64,000 nucleotides of DNA from Burkholderiales bacterium (GTDB taxonomy: Bacteria > Pseudomonadota > Gammaproteobacteria > Burkholderiales > Usitatibacteraceae), in the NCBI GenBank assembly GCA_025359985.1, contig JANYDB010000048.1, positions 1-64,000 of the forward strand, given 5' to 3'. The stretch's first letter is position 1, and every line of letters begins with the position of its first letter. Position numbers and translations under genes: made by a program. Below, one piece after another: positions 28,402 to 37,341 of this stretch. Below the pieces are notes generated by a model. It saw nothing but the letters and a program-made list of their open reading frames with translations. It made no database searches and was not told the DNA's origin.

Positions 28402-29061
28402 TTAGCTTGGCTGCTTGACCACCCGCAAATAGGGCTTCACGGTTTTCCAGCCATCGGGATAAATTTGCTTTGCGTCATCATCTGAAACGGAGTTGGCGAT
28501 AATCACATCCTCGCCATTGCGCCAATTTACCGGTGTGGCCACTTTGTATTTGGCGGTGAGCTGCATCGAATCCAGCGCGCGCAGAATTTCATCAAAATTG
28601 CGACCCGTGGTCATCGGGTAAGTCATCATCAGCTTGATTTTTTTATCCGGGCCGATCACGAATACCGAGCGCACCGTTGCATTGGTGGTGGCGGTGCGGC
28701 CATCTGAGGTGCCAGGCTCTTCAGCGGGCAGCATATTGTAGAGCTTGGCCACCTTGAGATCAGTGTCGCCAATCATCGGATACTTTACCGCCGCGCCTTG
28801 AGTCTCTTCAATATCGCGGGCCCACTTTTCGTGATTGTCCACCGCATCAATGCTCAGGCCAATCAGCTTGCAATGACGCTTGGTGAATTCAGGCTCTATT
28901 CTGGCCATATAGCCTAATTCAGTGGTACAGACCGGCGTGAAATCTGACGGATGCGAAAACAGAATGGCCCACTTATCGCCAATCCATTCATGGAAGTTGA
29001 TCACGCCTTGCGTGGTGTTGGCGGTAAAGTTGGGTGCAATATCGTTGATGCGTAGTGACAT
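28402..29061 (-). CDS. 1-Cys peroxiredoxin (Prx6 family)
   Basis: 219 residues; reduces peroxides. The active-site motif SHPSDFTPVCTTELGYMARI carries the peroxidatic Cys; GLSIDAVDNHEKWARDIEET and RSVFVIGPDKKIKLMMTYPM are Prx6-type. The C-terminal arm with VATPVNWRNGEDVIIANSVS is also Prx6-like. No second resolving Cys is at the usual typical-2-Cys position. Monocistronic, convergent with DUF4870. Confidence 0.95.
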   Translation of the reverse strand: MSLRINDIAPNFTANTTQGVINFHEWIGDKWAILFSHPSDFTPVCTTELGYMARIEPEFTKRHCKLIGLSIDAVDNHEKWARDIEETQGAAVKYPMIGDTDLKVAKLYNMLPAEEPGTSDGRTATTNATVRSVFVIGPDKKIKLMMTYPMTTGRNFDEILRALDSMQLTAKYKVATPVNWRNGEDVIIANSVSDDDAKQIYPDGWKTVKPYLRVVKQPS

Positions 29062-29224
29062 AATAGCTCCTCAAAACAATGATAAAAATTTAGGTAGCGC
29101 TCAATTACATTGCCAAACTTTGGAGCAAGACTGCTAAAAAGTTTGTGGCAGAACAACAGATAAGGGCGAAAACATCGCTTGCAAGTCACGCTTGATTGAA
29201 CACGATTGCCGTTAAGGGTTGCGG

Positions 29225-29330
29225 CAAGGCACTGTCGTTCACGGCAGGTCACGGCAGGTCAAGGTAGATCAAGGCGGGTAGGGCGGGCGCAGATATTTGG
29301 GTATCGCGGTATCGCGGTATCGCTACCCGC
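29225..29330. repeat. Cluster of short tandem and inverted repeats
   Basis: Within a 438-bp gap between two minus-strand genes there are CACGGCAGGT twice then CAAGGTAGAT and CAAGGCGGGT, and ATCGCGGT twice followed by ATCGC. GGCGGGTAG near 29273 is the inverse of CTACCCGCC near 29322. The block looks like slipped-strand expansion. The rest of the gap (29331-29499) shows nothing recognisable. Confidence 0.6.
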
Positions 29331-29499
29331 CGTCGTAGTGTCTAATTCTAGATCTTTTTTAGCTGACCTTGCAAACGGTTGGCCGTAGATTGCGATGGCC
29401 ACATGTGCGGTTTACGAAAGCCATTCGATGCCATCAAACCGTTTTTTTAGATATAACTTAACTATCGTTGCAGCCGACTCGGCCGCACCACAGCCCGCA

Positions 29500-30933
29500 T
29501 CAGGTTTCTTTCTCAAGCATGGCCTTGTCAAATATCTGCTGTACTGCTGAGGCCCCGCCCAGCATGGCGATTTTTGTATCCATTTGCTGCCACAGATTCA
29601 TCGCTTCTAGTTGGGCCAAGGTATAAGTGTTGCTTAAATTATCAGCAACGGTGCCATTGGCATGGGTCGAATTTTTGAACTGATCGTAAAGGTAGGAGAC
29701 CAGCAAACCGAGCGGTAGATTGGTGACGGCGAGTTCCTGAACGCGGCGTCCTACGTTGGCAATTTTTTGTGCATCCGTTAGGGCGGGGCCAAACCAGGCA
29801 TCGTGGGTCGCACTGTTGATCAATAACTGCGTCGGCGGATAAGACAGTGCTGAACCGACAACCTGTTGCGAAAAATTCCCCAGGCTGTTGTAAGGATCAT
29901 CGCCGTGGCTCAGCCATGCATCCAGCGCCGGCACATACGGTGTGGTGTGTCCCAGCGGCGGTAAATAGCGCACCTCGACGGCGATATTCATGGTGCGCCC
30001 AACGGCCCGCAGGAAAGCGGTGGTGCCGAAGCAGCCAGCCGTCCAATGGCGCAAAGTGGGTGCGACGCCGATATTGAGCGTGCCCTCGATTACGCGCGAG
30101 ACGGGTGGGCAGCCGCCGTATTGCCAGAGCGCGGTGACGTTAGCGGTATCCGTCCAGCCGGTGAAATGATTCAGCTTGTCACCACACCAGGAAAGCAGTC
30201 TGGCAAAGGCGTTAGCTTTGGCAGTGTACAAAATGCGCACATTGGTTTGTCCGGCGGCGATATGCTGCGGATTGGGAATGGCATTGGCTTGTAAAAACCC
30301 ATAGACAAAATCTGGTGGTGCCAGCGTACTGTAGCCACCGCCAAACTTGCCGTCAAATTCGTAGCCATTTAAATCACTGCGCCACGCAAAAAACTGCCGA
30401 CTATCAAACAGCACACTCAGCTCGGCGGCTGACATCGTTGTGATCGACCACGGCAGATCGCCGCGCAGTTCCACTGCAAGGCTGTGTGCCACATGCGCCA
30501 GGTAGAGCGCCCACGCATCAGTAGCTGAAATGGCAGTAGGGTTCGCAATCGTGGGATCGATGATGGGCGCGATATTAACAGGCACTTTAGGCAGGCCAGT
30601 GGCCACGCCTTGGAACGCATGCGCGTAAGCCGTATTCAACGCACTTTGACCGTTTATCCAGCTCGTGTAAGGGATCACCGAGCCATTGGTATGTTCCCAC
30701 CGGATAGCGTCGCGAACATTGGTGTGAAGATTAAGCCAATTGGCAAGATTGGGCAGCACGCCAATTGGAGTGATCGGTACCCATGTTCCCGGCAGCTGCC
30801 AGGTGGTGCCAGGCTGTACCTGAGCAGCATTGGCAAAACGGGCATGCCATGGCAATAGCAACGCTGCGGTTGATGCGGCTGTGCCTGCCAGAAAGCGGCG
30901 GCGGGGATCTGAATGTGAGTGGAAAGATTCCAT
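29500..30933 (-). CDS. Tat-exported protein with transglutaminase-like Cys/His/Asp pattern
   Basis: About 477 residues. A twin-arginine signal, DPRRRFLAGTAASTAALLLP, starts the protein. In the C-terminal half a segment resembles the transglutaminase/Cys-protease core: a Cys in HWTAGCFGTTAFLRAVGRTM, a His in LPPLGHTTPYVP and an Asp in ALDAWLSHGDDPYN. I therefore infer a periplasmic transglutaminase-like hydrolase, but did not recognise the whole family. The start at 30933 has AGGA upstream; a codon at 30948 is also possible. It has its own gap on both sides. Confidence 0.6.
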   Translation of the reverse strand: MESFHSHSDPRRRFLAGTAASTAALLLPWHARFANAAQVQPGTTWQLPGTWVPITPIGVLPNLANWLNLHTNVRDAIRWEHTNGSVIPYTSWINGQSALNTAYAHAFQGVATGLPKVPVNIAPIIDPTIANPTAISATDAWALYLAHVAHSLAVELRGDLPWSITTMSAAELSVLFDSRQFFAWRSDLNGYEFDGKFGGGYSTLAPPDFVYGFLQANAIPNPQHIAAGQTNVRILYTAKANAFARLLSWCGDKLNHFTGWTDTANVTALWQYGGCPPVSRVIEGTLNIGVAPTLRHWTAGCFGTTAFLRAVGRTMNIAVEVRYLPPLGHTTPYVPALDAWLSHGDDPYNSLGNFSQQVVGSALSYPPTQLLINSATHDAWFGPALTDAQKIANVGRRVQELAVTNLPLGLLVSYLYDQFKNSTHANGTVADNLSNTYTLAQLEAMNLWQQMDTKIAMLGGASAVQQIFDKAMLEKET

Positions 30934-31241
30934 TATGTTAATCCTCATGGTGGGTCAGAAGCGGTCCGCGTTTCAAAATTGACTGGCGGGTTGATCAGCG
31001 TTTTACGGACTAAATACAGCCTAAATTCAAGGTGAGTCGGCGCTCCCCGCGGTCAGGTTCAATTGATTTTCGCCAAAAGCGTCCCGAGCGCAAATGAGCG
31101 GTGGTGAAGGTGCTATTTGCTTGGGCCTCGGACAGGCGTGAAACCTTAAACGCAAAAATTAAAATAGCAATTTCGCGTTTCTGTGGAGGGTAGTGATGTG
31201 AAGAGCGTGCTTTTTCTCGGTCGCACTTTCAACGTAGGTGT
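30934..31241. other. Gap without recognised gene
   Basis: About 300 bases between the Tat-exported protein and the acetyltransferase/CoA-ligase gene, both on the minus strand. It presumably holds the promoter of the former and the end of the latter transcript. No convincing terminator or promoter was found. Confidence 0.3.
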
Positions 31242-33992
31242 TTAAAGCGCCAACACCACTCGGCGCATATCGGGATCATCGGGATCGCTTTCTTCGATAA
31301 AGCCGAGCCTGCTCATCAAGGCGAGCATGTCGCTGTTTCTGGCCAGCACTATTCCCACCACCGCTTGCAGTCCGCGGGCGCGGGCGATCTCGCAAATGGT
31401 TTGCATCAGGGCGCTGCCGATGCCGCGGCTTTGGTATTCATCGGCTACGGCTAATGCGAATTCAGCGGTGACGGTATCGGGGTTGAGTAGATAGCGGGCA
31501 ACGCCAATGATATTTTCACGGCCATCTTTGTCCGCACGCTTGTTCGCGTCTTTATTCGTATTTTCTACGACCGCGACGATCGCCATCTCGCGGTCATAGT
31601 CAATCTGGGTAAAACGCGCCAGCAGAGACGGCGACAGTTCTACCATGGTTGACAGAAAACGCATATAGCGGGCTTCGTCGGACAGCTTGCGCACGAAGCG
31701 TTGCAAGGCATCGGCGTCTTCAGGGCGAATGGCGCGAAATTGGCAGTTGAAGCCAGTACGGGTGACGACGTTGCGCGTTAGTGTGCTCGGATACGGCAGG
31801 ATGGCCATGTGCGCATAGGGCTTGCCTGTTTTCAACTGAACAGCGCGCACGACCGCACGCGCATCGACCACGGCGGCGCTGACCTCGTCTAGAATGACCG
31901 GGTTGATATCGAGCTCTTGAAGCTCGGGTAATTCACAGATCATTTCCGATACACGCAGTAGTAAATACTTCAGCGCCTCGATTCGCGCAGGTGGCATGCC
32001 GCGCCATTCGCCGAGGACAGCAGCAGAGCGCGCACCTTCAATCAGGCGCCGCGCCAGGAATTGATTCAGCGGCGGCAGCGCAACCGCGCGATCATCGATT
32101 ACTTCGATTAGGGTGCCGCCCGCGCCAAAAGTGATGACGGGGCCAAACAATTCATCCGTGGTCATACCGATATATAGTTCGCGTCCATGCCGCTTGCTCA
32201 CCATCGGCTGCAAGGTCACCCCATCAATTTTTGCCTCTGGTGCGCGGCGTGCCACCTCCATCAGCATGTCGGCAAACACGGTGCGGACTTGCTGCGCGGT
32301 GCGTACATTCAGCATCACCCCGCCCACGTCAGACTTGTGAGCGATGTCAGGCGAATTTATTTTAATTACCACCGGATAGCCCAGACGCTCAGCAATCGCG
32401 GCCGCGTCATCCGCAGAATGTGCGACCTCGGTCGGCGTGACGGGAATGCGAAACGCGGTCAGCAGCGCCTTTGATTCGGTCTCGGTCAGGATGTTGCGGC
32501 CGGTTGCGAGGACGGCATCGATTAACAACTTTGCGCTTTTAATATCGGGTGCGTTGGCAGCATCCGTCGCGTTGGCAACATCAGCATCAACCTGCATATC
32601 CACATTTAGCGGTGGCGGAGTTTGCATCAGCATTTGCTGGTTGCGGTAGAACGATGCGATGTTGGCAAACGCGTCAACGGCGGCCTCGGGCAGCCGAAAC
32701 ACGGGCAGGCCAGCCGCGTTGATCATGCGCCGTGTTTCGCGCACCCGGGTCTCGCCCATCCAGCAACCGATGATCGGCTTGTACACACCGGGTAGGCTCG
32801 CGGTCGCACCGCGTGCAATGGCCGCGATATCGATGCCGGGCTTAGGCGTGACGATCACCAGTACACCATCCACGTCGGACGAGGCGGCTAGAATTTCGGC
32901 GGTGGTAATAAAGTCGGCGGCCTCGGCATGTTCACCCAAATCAATCGGGTTTTCAGTTGAGGCTGCATGCGGCAGGGCCAATTTTAATTTTGCAAGTGTG
33001 GTGGTCGACAGCGCCGGAATATCCACCTTTCGCAAGTATGCATAATCCGCCGCGAGCACGCCCGGCCCGCCGCCATTACTGATCACCCCGAGCCGATTGC
33101 CAACCGGTTTATAACGCGCGGCCAAACATTTTGCAGCGGAAAAGAGCTGTACAAAACTATCGACTCGCACTGCGCCTGCGCGCTGTAATGCCGCATCAAA
33201 TACATCATCACCGCCGATCATGGTGCCGGTGTGCGTGAGCGCGGCAAGTCGGCCGCGTTCGCGGCGTCCTGCTTTCAGTACGATCACCGGTTTAGCTCGC
33301 GCTGCCGCTCGCAATGCGCTCATGAAACGCCGCCCGCTGCGGATGCCTTCCATGTACATCACGATGCTATGGGTGCGCGCATCCTGCGCCAGAAAATCCA
33401 GTACGTCCGCTATATCGAGCGCGGCGGAACGGCCCATTGCCACCACTGCAGAAAAAGTCACCGCGTTTGATTCAGCCCAATCCAGCATCGCGGCAGTTAA
33501 CGCGCCGGACTGCGAGATGAGCGCGAGTTTGCCGGCACCTTGCAAGCTGCCCGCGATGCAGGCATTGAGCTGCAGATGCGGCCGCTGCAATCCGGATGAG
33601 CCTGGCCCGAGCAGGTGAATACCGTGGCGCGTGGCGAGTTTTTTCAGCGCTTCAATATGCAGCGGTGCGGCGTCGTAAATGATCGCCGCACGCACGTGCG
33701 CGCGCGCTGCATGCGTGAATGCCGCGATGACATGGTCATCACCTACTGCAATCAAGGCGAGGTCGCAGCGCATGGCTGTTTCGCTTACCGTGGTGCCCGT
33801 GGTGCCTGTAGTGGCTGTGGTGGCAATGGCGGCAATGTTTTTTAACGACTCACCCCATCGCATGATCGTGCCGCTGAATGCGCCTTCGGCCAGCGCCGCA
33901 TTCAGCAGCACCGCATCGGCTGATGGCGCAGCAGCGCTGGTGTAAACGAGCACGGATTGCGGATCAAACAGCGGCGCTAAATATTGGTGCAT
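31242..33992 (-). CDS. Pat-type protein acetyltransferase: NDP-forming acyl-CoA synthetase domains fused to GNAT
   Basis: About 916 residues. Order of domains: CoA-binding (DPQSVLVYTSAAAPSADAVL), succinyl-CoA-synthetase-like ligase (LALISQSGALTAAMLDWAES), an ATP-grasp half (AERLGYPVVIKINSPDIAHK, LQPMVSKRHGRELYIGMTTD), and a C-terminal GNAT domain (RAIRPEDADALQRFVRKLSD, DEYQSRGIGSALMQTICEIA). This is the layout of PatZ/Pat, which acetylates lysines of acetyl-CoA synthetase and other enzymes. The ligase His in ALTHTGTMIGGDD seems retained. The ATG at 33992 overlaps the deacetylase stop (TAATG). Two low-complexity inserts (Ala/Thr/Gly and Asp/Ala/Asn rich) are present. Confidence 0.92.
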   Translation of the reverse strand: MHQYLAPLFDPQSVLVYTSAAAPSADAVLLNAALAEGAFSGTIMRWGESLKNIAAIATTATTGTTGTTVSETAMRCDLALIAVGDDHVIAAFTHAARAHVRAAIIYDAAPLHIEALKKLATRHGIHLLGPGSSGLQRPHLQLNACIAGSLQGAGKLALISQSGALTAAMLDWAESNAVTFSAVVAMGRSAALDIADVLDFLAQDARTHSIVMYMEGIRSGRRFMSALRAAARAKPVIVLKAGRRERGRLAALTHTGTMIGGDDVFDAALQRAGAVRVDSFVQLFSAAKCLAARYKPVGNRLGVISNGGGPGVLAADYAYLRKVDIPALSTTTLAKLKLALPHAASTENPIDLGEHAEAADFITTAEILAASSDVDGVLVIVTPKPGIDIAAIARGATASLPGVYKPIIGCWMGETRVRETRRMINAAGLPVFRLPEAAVDAFANIASFYRNQQMLMQTPPPLNVDMQVDADVANATDAANAPDIKSAKLLIDAVLATGRNILTETESKALLTAFRIPVTPTEVAHSADDAAAIAERLGYPVVIKINSPDIAHKSDVGGVMLNVRTAQQVRTVFADMLMEVARRAPEAKIDGVTLQPMVSKRHGRELYIGMTTDELFGPVITFGAGGTLIEVIDDRAVALPPLNQFLARRLIEGARSAAVLGEWRGMPPARIEALKYLLLRVSEMICELPELQELDINPVILDEVSAAVVDARAVVRAVQLKTGKPYAHMAILPYPSTLTRNVVTRTGFNCQFRAIRPEDADALQRFVRKLSDEARYMRFLSTMVELSPSLLARFTQIDYDREMAIVAVVENTNKDANKRADKDGRENIIGVARYLLNPDTVTAEFALAVADEYQSRGIGSALMQTICEIARARGLQAVVGIVLARNSDMLALMSRLGFIEESDPDDPDMRRVVLAL

Positions 33993-34927
33993 TACGCGTC
34001 CACCGCGCCCAGCAGCACGCCGACATGCGCACCCACGCTGCGCGCCAGTGCGTGCAGCGCATAGCCGCCTTCCAGCATCGAGATAATGCGCCCCTGTGCG
34101 TGGCGCTCGGCCACTTCCACCAATCGCGCGGTGAGCCATGCGTAGTCCGCTTCCACCCAGCCGAGATTGGCCATATCATCGTCGCGATGCGCATCGAACC
34201 CCGCTGAAATATAAATCAGCTCAGGCCGGAATCTGTCTATTGCCGGCAGCCATTGTTCGATCACGACCTTGCGCATCGCATCGCCATAAGTGCGTGGCGC
34301 GAGCGGCACATTGAGCATGTTTGTGCCCTTGGGAATATCGCCCTGATACGGGTATAGCGATTGCTGAAAAGTGGACACCATCAGCACCCCGTCATCGCCA
34401 GCCAGAATATCTTCACTGCCATTGCCGTGATGCACATCGAAATCGACCAGTGCAATACGGGTCACGCCATGCTGCCGCTGCGCATGGCGAATCCCCACCG
34501 CAACATTATTAAAAAAACAAAATCCCATGGCCGCATCACGTTCTGCATGATGGCCGGGCGGGCGCACCGCACAAAAAGCGCTCGTCACTTCGCCAGCCAT
34601 GACTAAATCTGTTGCGAGCACCGCAGCACCCGCTGCATGGCGCGCCGCGGTCAGGGTGTAGGGATTCATTCGGGTATCAGGGTCAACCTGTGCATAGCCT
34701 TCGTGCGGCGATAACGTCTCAATATGCGCCACATAATGAGCGCCATGCGCACGCAATAATTGTTCGTGGGTAACAGCCGGCGCCTCGTAAGTTGGCATCA
34801 TGCCCAACAGGCCTTGCGACAATAGATAATCGTTAATCGCATCAAGTCTGGCTGGACATTCGGGATGATCAGCACCCATCTCGTGCTTCAGGCAAGACGG
34901 ATGCGTAATGTAGGCAGTGATGGGCAT
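33992..34927 (-). CDS. Histone-deacetylase-family (AcuC/HDAC-like) deacetylase
   Basis: About 311 residues; zinc-dependent amidohydrolase. Motifs: HPECPARLDAINDYLLSQ at the N-terminus, FCAVRPPGHHAERDAAMGFC with the catalytic His pair, ALVDFDVHHGNGSEDIL with zinc ligands, and YISAGFDAHRDDDMANLGW. The stop overlaps the start of the Pat-type acetyltransferase gene, so a lysine deacetylase and a lysine acetyltransferase are translationally coupled. Start 34927 is the ATG that gives a family-like N-terminus. Confidence 0.94.
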   Translation of the reverse strand: MPITAYITHPSCLKHEMGADHPECPARLDAINDYLLSQGLLGMMPTYEAPAVTHEQLLRAHGAHYVAHIETLSPHEGYAQVDPDTRMNPYTLTAARHAAGAAVLATDLVMAGEVTSAFCAVRPPGHHAERDAAMGFCFFNNVAVGIRHAQRQHGVTRIALVDFDVHHGNGSEDILAGDDGVLMVSTFQQSLYPYQGDIPKGTNMLNVPLAPRTYGDAMRKVVIEQWLPAIDRFRPELIYISAGFDAHRDDDMANLGWVEADYAWLTARLVEVAERHAQGRIISMLEGGYALHALARSVGAHVGVLLGAVDA

Positions 34928-34975
34928 AAAGGGCAAACTCAGTATGGAATTAAATAATCCAAATGATCCTATCAC

Positions 34976-35210
34976 GAGGTGTCTTGGCCGACTTGCGCTG
35001 CATCAACGCCGGACATTTTTAGGCGCCGTTTTGTTGAAAACTTATCGATGTTGAATTTGACTTAACCGTTTCGGCTAGCGGGTTGGGTTGCGTCGCTCCC
35101 CGGCATTGCCAGTCAATCGAAACTGCGTCAGGTGGCCTTGTTTATAAAACCCGAACCTGACTTACGCAACCTGACGCCGCCATTTCAAAAATTGAGCGTG
35201 TAAAAAAACA
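34976..35210. other. Gap without recognised gene, containing a dispersed repeat
   Basis: Between the deacetylase start and the anti-sigma gene end. No coding sequence noticed. It holds one copy of a 35-bp dispersed repeat (35131-35165) and is followed by a long hairpin (35211-35276). Confidence 0.35.
35131..35165 (-). repeat. Dispersed repeat B, copy 1
   Basis: Read on the minus strand the sequence begins GTAAGTCAGGTTCGGGTTTT and aligns without gaps to 40164-40198 (plus strand), 29 of 35 positions by eye. An overlapping internal duplicate (GTCAGGTTG, GTCAGGTTC) lies next to it. Confidence 0.6.
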
Positions 35211-35276
35211 AAACCCTAGCAGGGATGCGGTATTTGAGCACATAGTGCTTCAAACGCCGCTCCCTTTCTAGGGTTT
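35211..35276. terminator. Long imperfect hairpin, probable bidirectional terminator
   Basis: Arms AAACCCTAG (35211-35219) and CTAGGGTTT (35268-35276) enclose further complementary blocks AGGGA/TCCCT, GCGG/CCGC and TTTGAGCA/TGCTTCAAA with small bulges, giving a ~66-base hairpin. An A-run precedes and a T-run follows it. It ends the sigma/anti-sigma/adenosyltransferase transcript coming from the right. Confidence 0.7.
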
Positions 35277-35295
35277 GTATTTTTTTAATTTACTT

Positions 35296-36057
35296 TTAAA
35301 TCTGCGCGCGTGGTTTTCGATCGGTCTTTGCGGGCATCCGTGCAATCGTGCCTTTGCACATGACGGAGCCGGTGGGATTGCCGCTAGGCGAGCCGCCTAC
35401 GGGTTCGTTGGTAATGGCGAATACGGTACCGTCAGTCAAGCGGCGATCCATATCGGGCATCGTGATTCTGGTCTCGCCTTGTTCATTGATGACGCCGAGC
35501 GTGCGCGGTGCGCCATCTTTTGGAATCACCCACAGCTCCATACTTTGATTGGGTTTTGCAGCCCATGGCTTAACCATTTTTACCATCAGCAGGCCCGACT
35601 TGGGTTGTTCCACCACCATGCGCACTACGCCCTGATCTTCGAGCACGGCCATCATCATCGGATCATTTTCCGCGTTCAGATTTGATCTCATCGTGAACAG
35701 CGTCGCGAGCAATACCGTAGCCGCCAGTGAAGCGCCCATCCCAAGGCCGCGCCAGAATTTCAGATTGCCGAGCCAGCCGGTGTTTGCAGCGAGGTTTGCA
35801 GTTGGGGCCCGAGCAGTGGTTGAAGTGGTTCCACCGATCCGCGCCTGAATATTAGCCCACACCCGATCAGGTGGCGTCACCGGTTTGATGCGCTCAATGA
35901 GCGGCATAAAATGGGTTTCCCATTTCGCCACTTCCGCGCGCAAGGTGTAATCAGAAACTAAAAATTGTTCGAACCGTCGCCGTGCACCACCGTGCAGTGT
36001 GCCAATGACATATTCAGCCGCCAGGCGGATACGAAGATCAGTATTGATGAGCTTCAT
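35296..36057 (-). CDS. RskA-type anti-sigma factor
   Basis: 253 residues: a cytoplasmic N-terminus with the zinc-independent anti-sigma pattern RLAAEYVIGTLHGGARRRFE, one membrane helix (near 97-117, GMGASLAATVLLATLFTM), and a periplasmic RskA domain with VVRMVVEQPKSGLLMVKMVK and ELWVIPKDGAPRTLGVI. It would hold the sigma factor encoded just upstream until released. Its start overlaps the sigma gene stop by four bases (ATGA), so the two are translationally coupled. Confidence 0.92.
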   Translation of the reverse strand: MKLINTDLRIRLAAEYVIGTLHGGARRRFEQFLVSDYTLRAEVAKWETHFMPLIERIKPVTPPDRVWANIQARIGGTTSTTARAPTANLAANTGWLGNLKFWRGLGMGASLAATVLLATLFTMRSNLNAENDPMMMAVLEDQGVVRMVVEQPKSGLLMVKMVKPWAAKPNQSMELWVIPKDGAPRTLGVINEQGETRITMPDMDRRLTDGTVFAITNEPVGGSPSGNPTGSVMCKGTIARMPAKTDRKPRAQI

Positions 36058-36629
36058 GCGGCACCGCCGACATGATCATCAAGACAATTTTTGAGCTTGA
36101 GCAGTCCGCGTCGGATATGGGTTTTTACTGTGCCAAGTGGTCTGCCCAGATGGTCTGAAACTTCGGAATGCGAGAGACCGTGAAAGAAGGCCAGTGAAAT
36201 GGTTTGTCGCTGATCAGCTTCAAGCGCTTTCATGCAGGTCTCGATTTGCGCCGCATCGCGGCCCTGGGCTAATTGATCAGGCGGGCCCGGACGCTCGTCT
36301 TCCAGGCCGAGTGTGAAATATTCATCTTCATCCTGAACCTCAAGGCGCGGGCGGCGCACGATATCCAGGCTGCGATTGCGCACGATGGCCGTCATCCACG
36401 TCATCGGTGCGGATTTGGCAACAGCGTAATGGGCGGCGTTATTCCAAATATTCACAAAGCTATCCTGCAAAACTTCTTCGGCGAGATGCCGTTCCCTGAC
36501 TATACGGAGCGAGACTGAAAACAGTTTCGACTTGGTGGTTTCGTATAAAACCGCAAACGCGTTTTTATCGCCTATGCCGCTGCGCGCGAGCAGGCCAGCT
36601 AGTTTTTCATTGAGATTGAGATCAGCCAT
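36054..36629 (-). CDS. ECF sigma factor (SigK-like), partner of RskA-type anti-sigma
   Basis: 191 residues with sigma region 2 (ETTKSKLFSVSLRIVRERHL, EEVLQDSFVNIWNNAAHY, TWMTAIVRNRSLDIVRRPR) and region 4 (AFFHGLSHSEVSDHLGRPLG then TVKTHIRRGLLKLKNCL). It directs RNA polymerase to a stress regulon controlled by the anti-sigma gene that follows. It lies two bases after the adenosyltransferase gene, so all three may form one transcript. Confidence 0.94.
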   Translation of the reverse strand: MADLNLNEKLAGLLARSGIGDKNAFAVLYETTKSKLFSVSLRIVRERHLAEEVLQDSFVNIWNNAAHYAVAKSAPMTWMTAIVRNRSLDIVRRPRLEVQDEDEYFTLGLEDERPGPPDQLAQGRDAAQIETCMKALEADQRQTISLAFFHGLSHSEVSDHLGRPLGTVKTHIRRGLLKLKNCLDDHVGGAA

Positions 36630-36631
36630 AT

Positions 36632-37237
36632 TTATTGAGAGATTTCCGTTGAAATACTTATAGGTTCATGAGACCAACATACATCCGCGACCCCGGCATA
36701 CCGGTTAAGTTGGCGGGCCAGTATAAAAAGCAGATCAGACAATCGATTTAAATATTGTAGCGAAAGTGCAGAAATGTTTTCTGCCTTATTAATGCTATTC
36801 GTGTCCTGCGCACCATTCGTACCGAGTGCGACCAGCGCACGCTCGGCGCGGCGCGCCACGGTACGCGCCACATGCGCTAGGGCAGCGGCACGCGAGCCGC
36901 CCGGTAAGATAAATTCTTTCAATGGCGTCAAATCGGCATTCAATGTCGCAATCGCCTCATCCAGAAACCGTACATGCGAAGTGGTCATCGCCATATAACC
37001 GGGAATACAAATTTCGCCGCCGAGATCGAATAGCTGATTTTGAATGCGGGTCAGCATGATTTGGGCCGACTCGGGCAACGGTTCGGTGAGCAGCACCCCG
37101 ATGTGGCTGTTCAATTCATCCACCTCGCCCATCGTCACGACGCGCAATGCCGATTTCTGAATGCGCGCACCATCGCCTAAACCGGTAGATCCATCATCGC
37201 CGGTTCGGGTGGTAATTTTGCTGAGGCGGTTGCCCAT
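36632..37237 (-). CDS. Cob(I)alamin adenosyltransferase, PduO type
   Basis: 201 residues; converts cob(I)alamin to adenosylcobalamin with ATP. Signatures: KITTRTGDDGSTGLGDGARI (ATP-binding N-terminal motif), VDELNSHIGVLL, FILPGGSRAAALAHVARTVA and RRAERALVALG near the C-terminal helices; the RxxxRRxER pattern is the PduO-family hallmark. Ends two bases before the ECF sigma gene. Divergent from accA. Confidence 0.94.
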   Translation of the reverse strand: MGNRLSKITTRTGDDGSTGLGDGARIQKSALRVVTMGEVDELNSHIGVLLTEPLPESAQIMLTRIQNQLFDLGGEICIPGYMAMTTSHVRFLDEAIATLNADLTPLKEFILPGGSRAAALAHVARTVARRAERALVALGTNGAQDTNSINKAENISALSLQYLNRLSDLLFILARQLNRYAGVADVCWSHEPISISTEISQ

Positions 37238-37341
37238 ATTATTCCTGTCATTTTTGACTCATTTCTACTGGAAACGATTATACCGACACAACTTGGTATG
37301 ATTCTTAGTTGTTAAACATCGATAACATCCTCACGCGCCGA

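Noticed and set aside
34976-35295. Possible non-coding RNA gene
   Set aside because: Only the hairpin at 35211-35276 is clear and it is explained by termination; no promoter was found.
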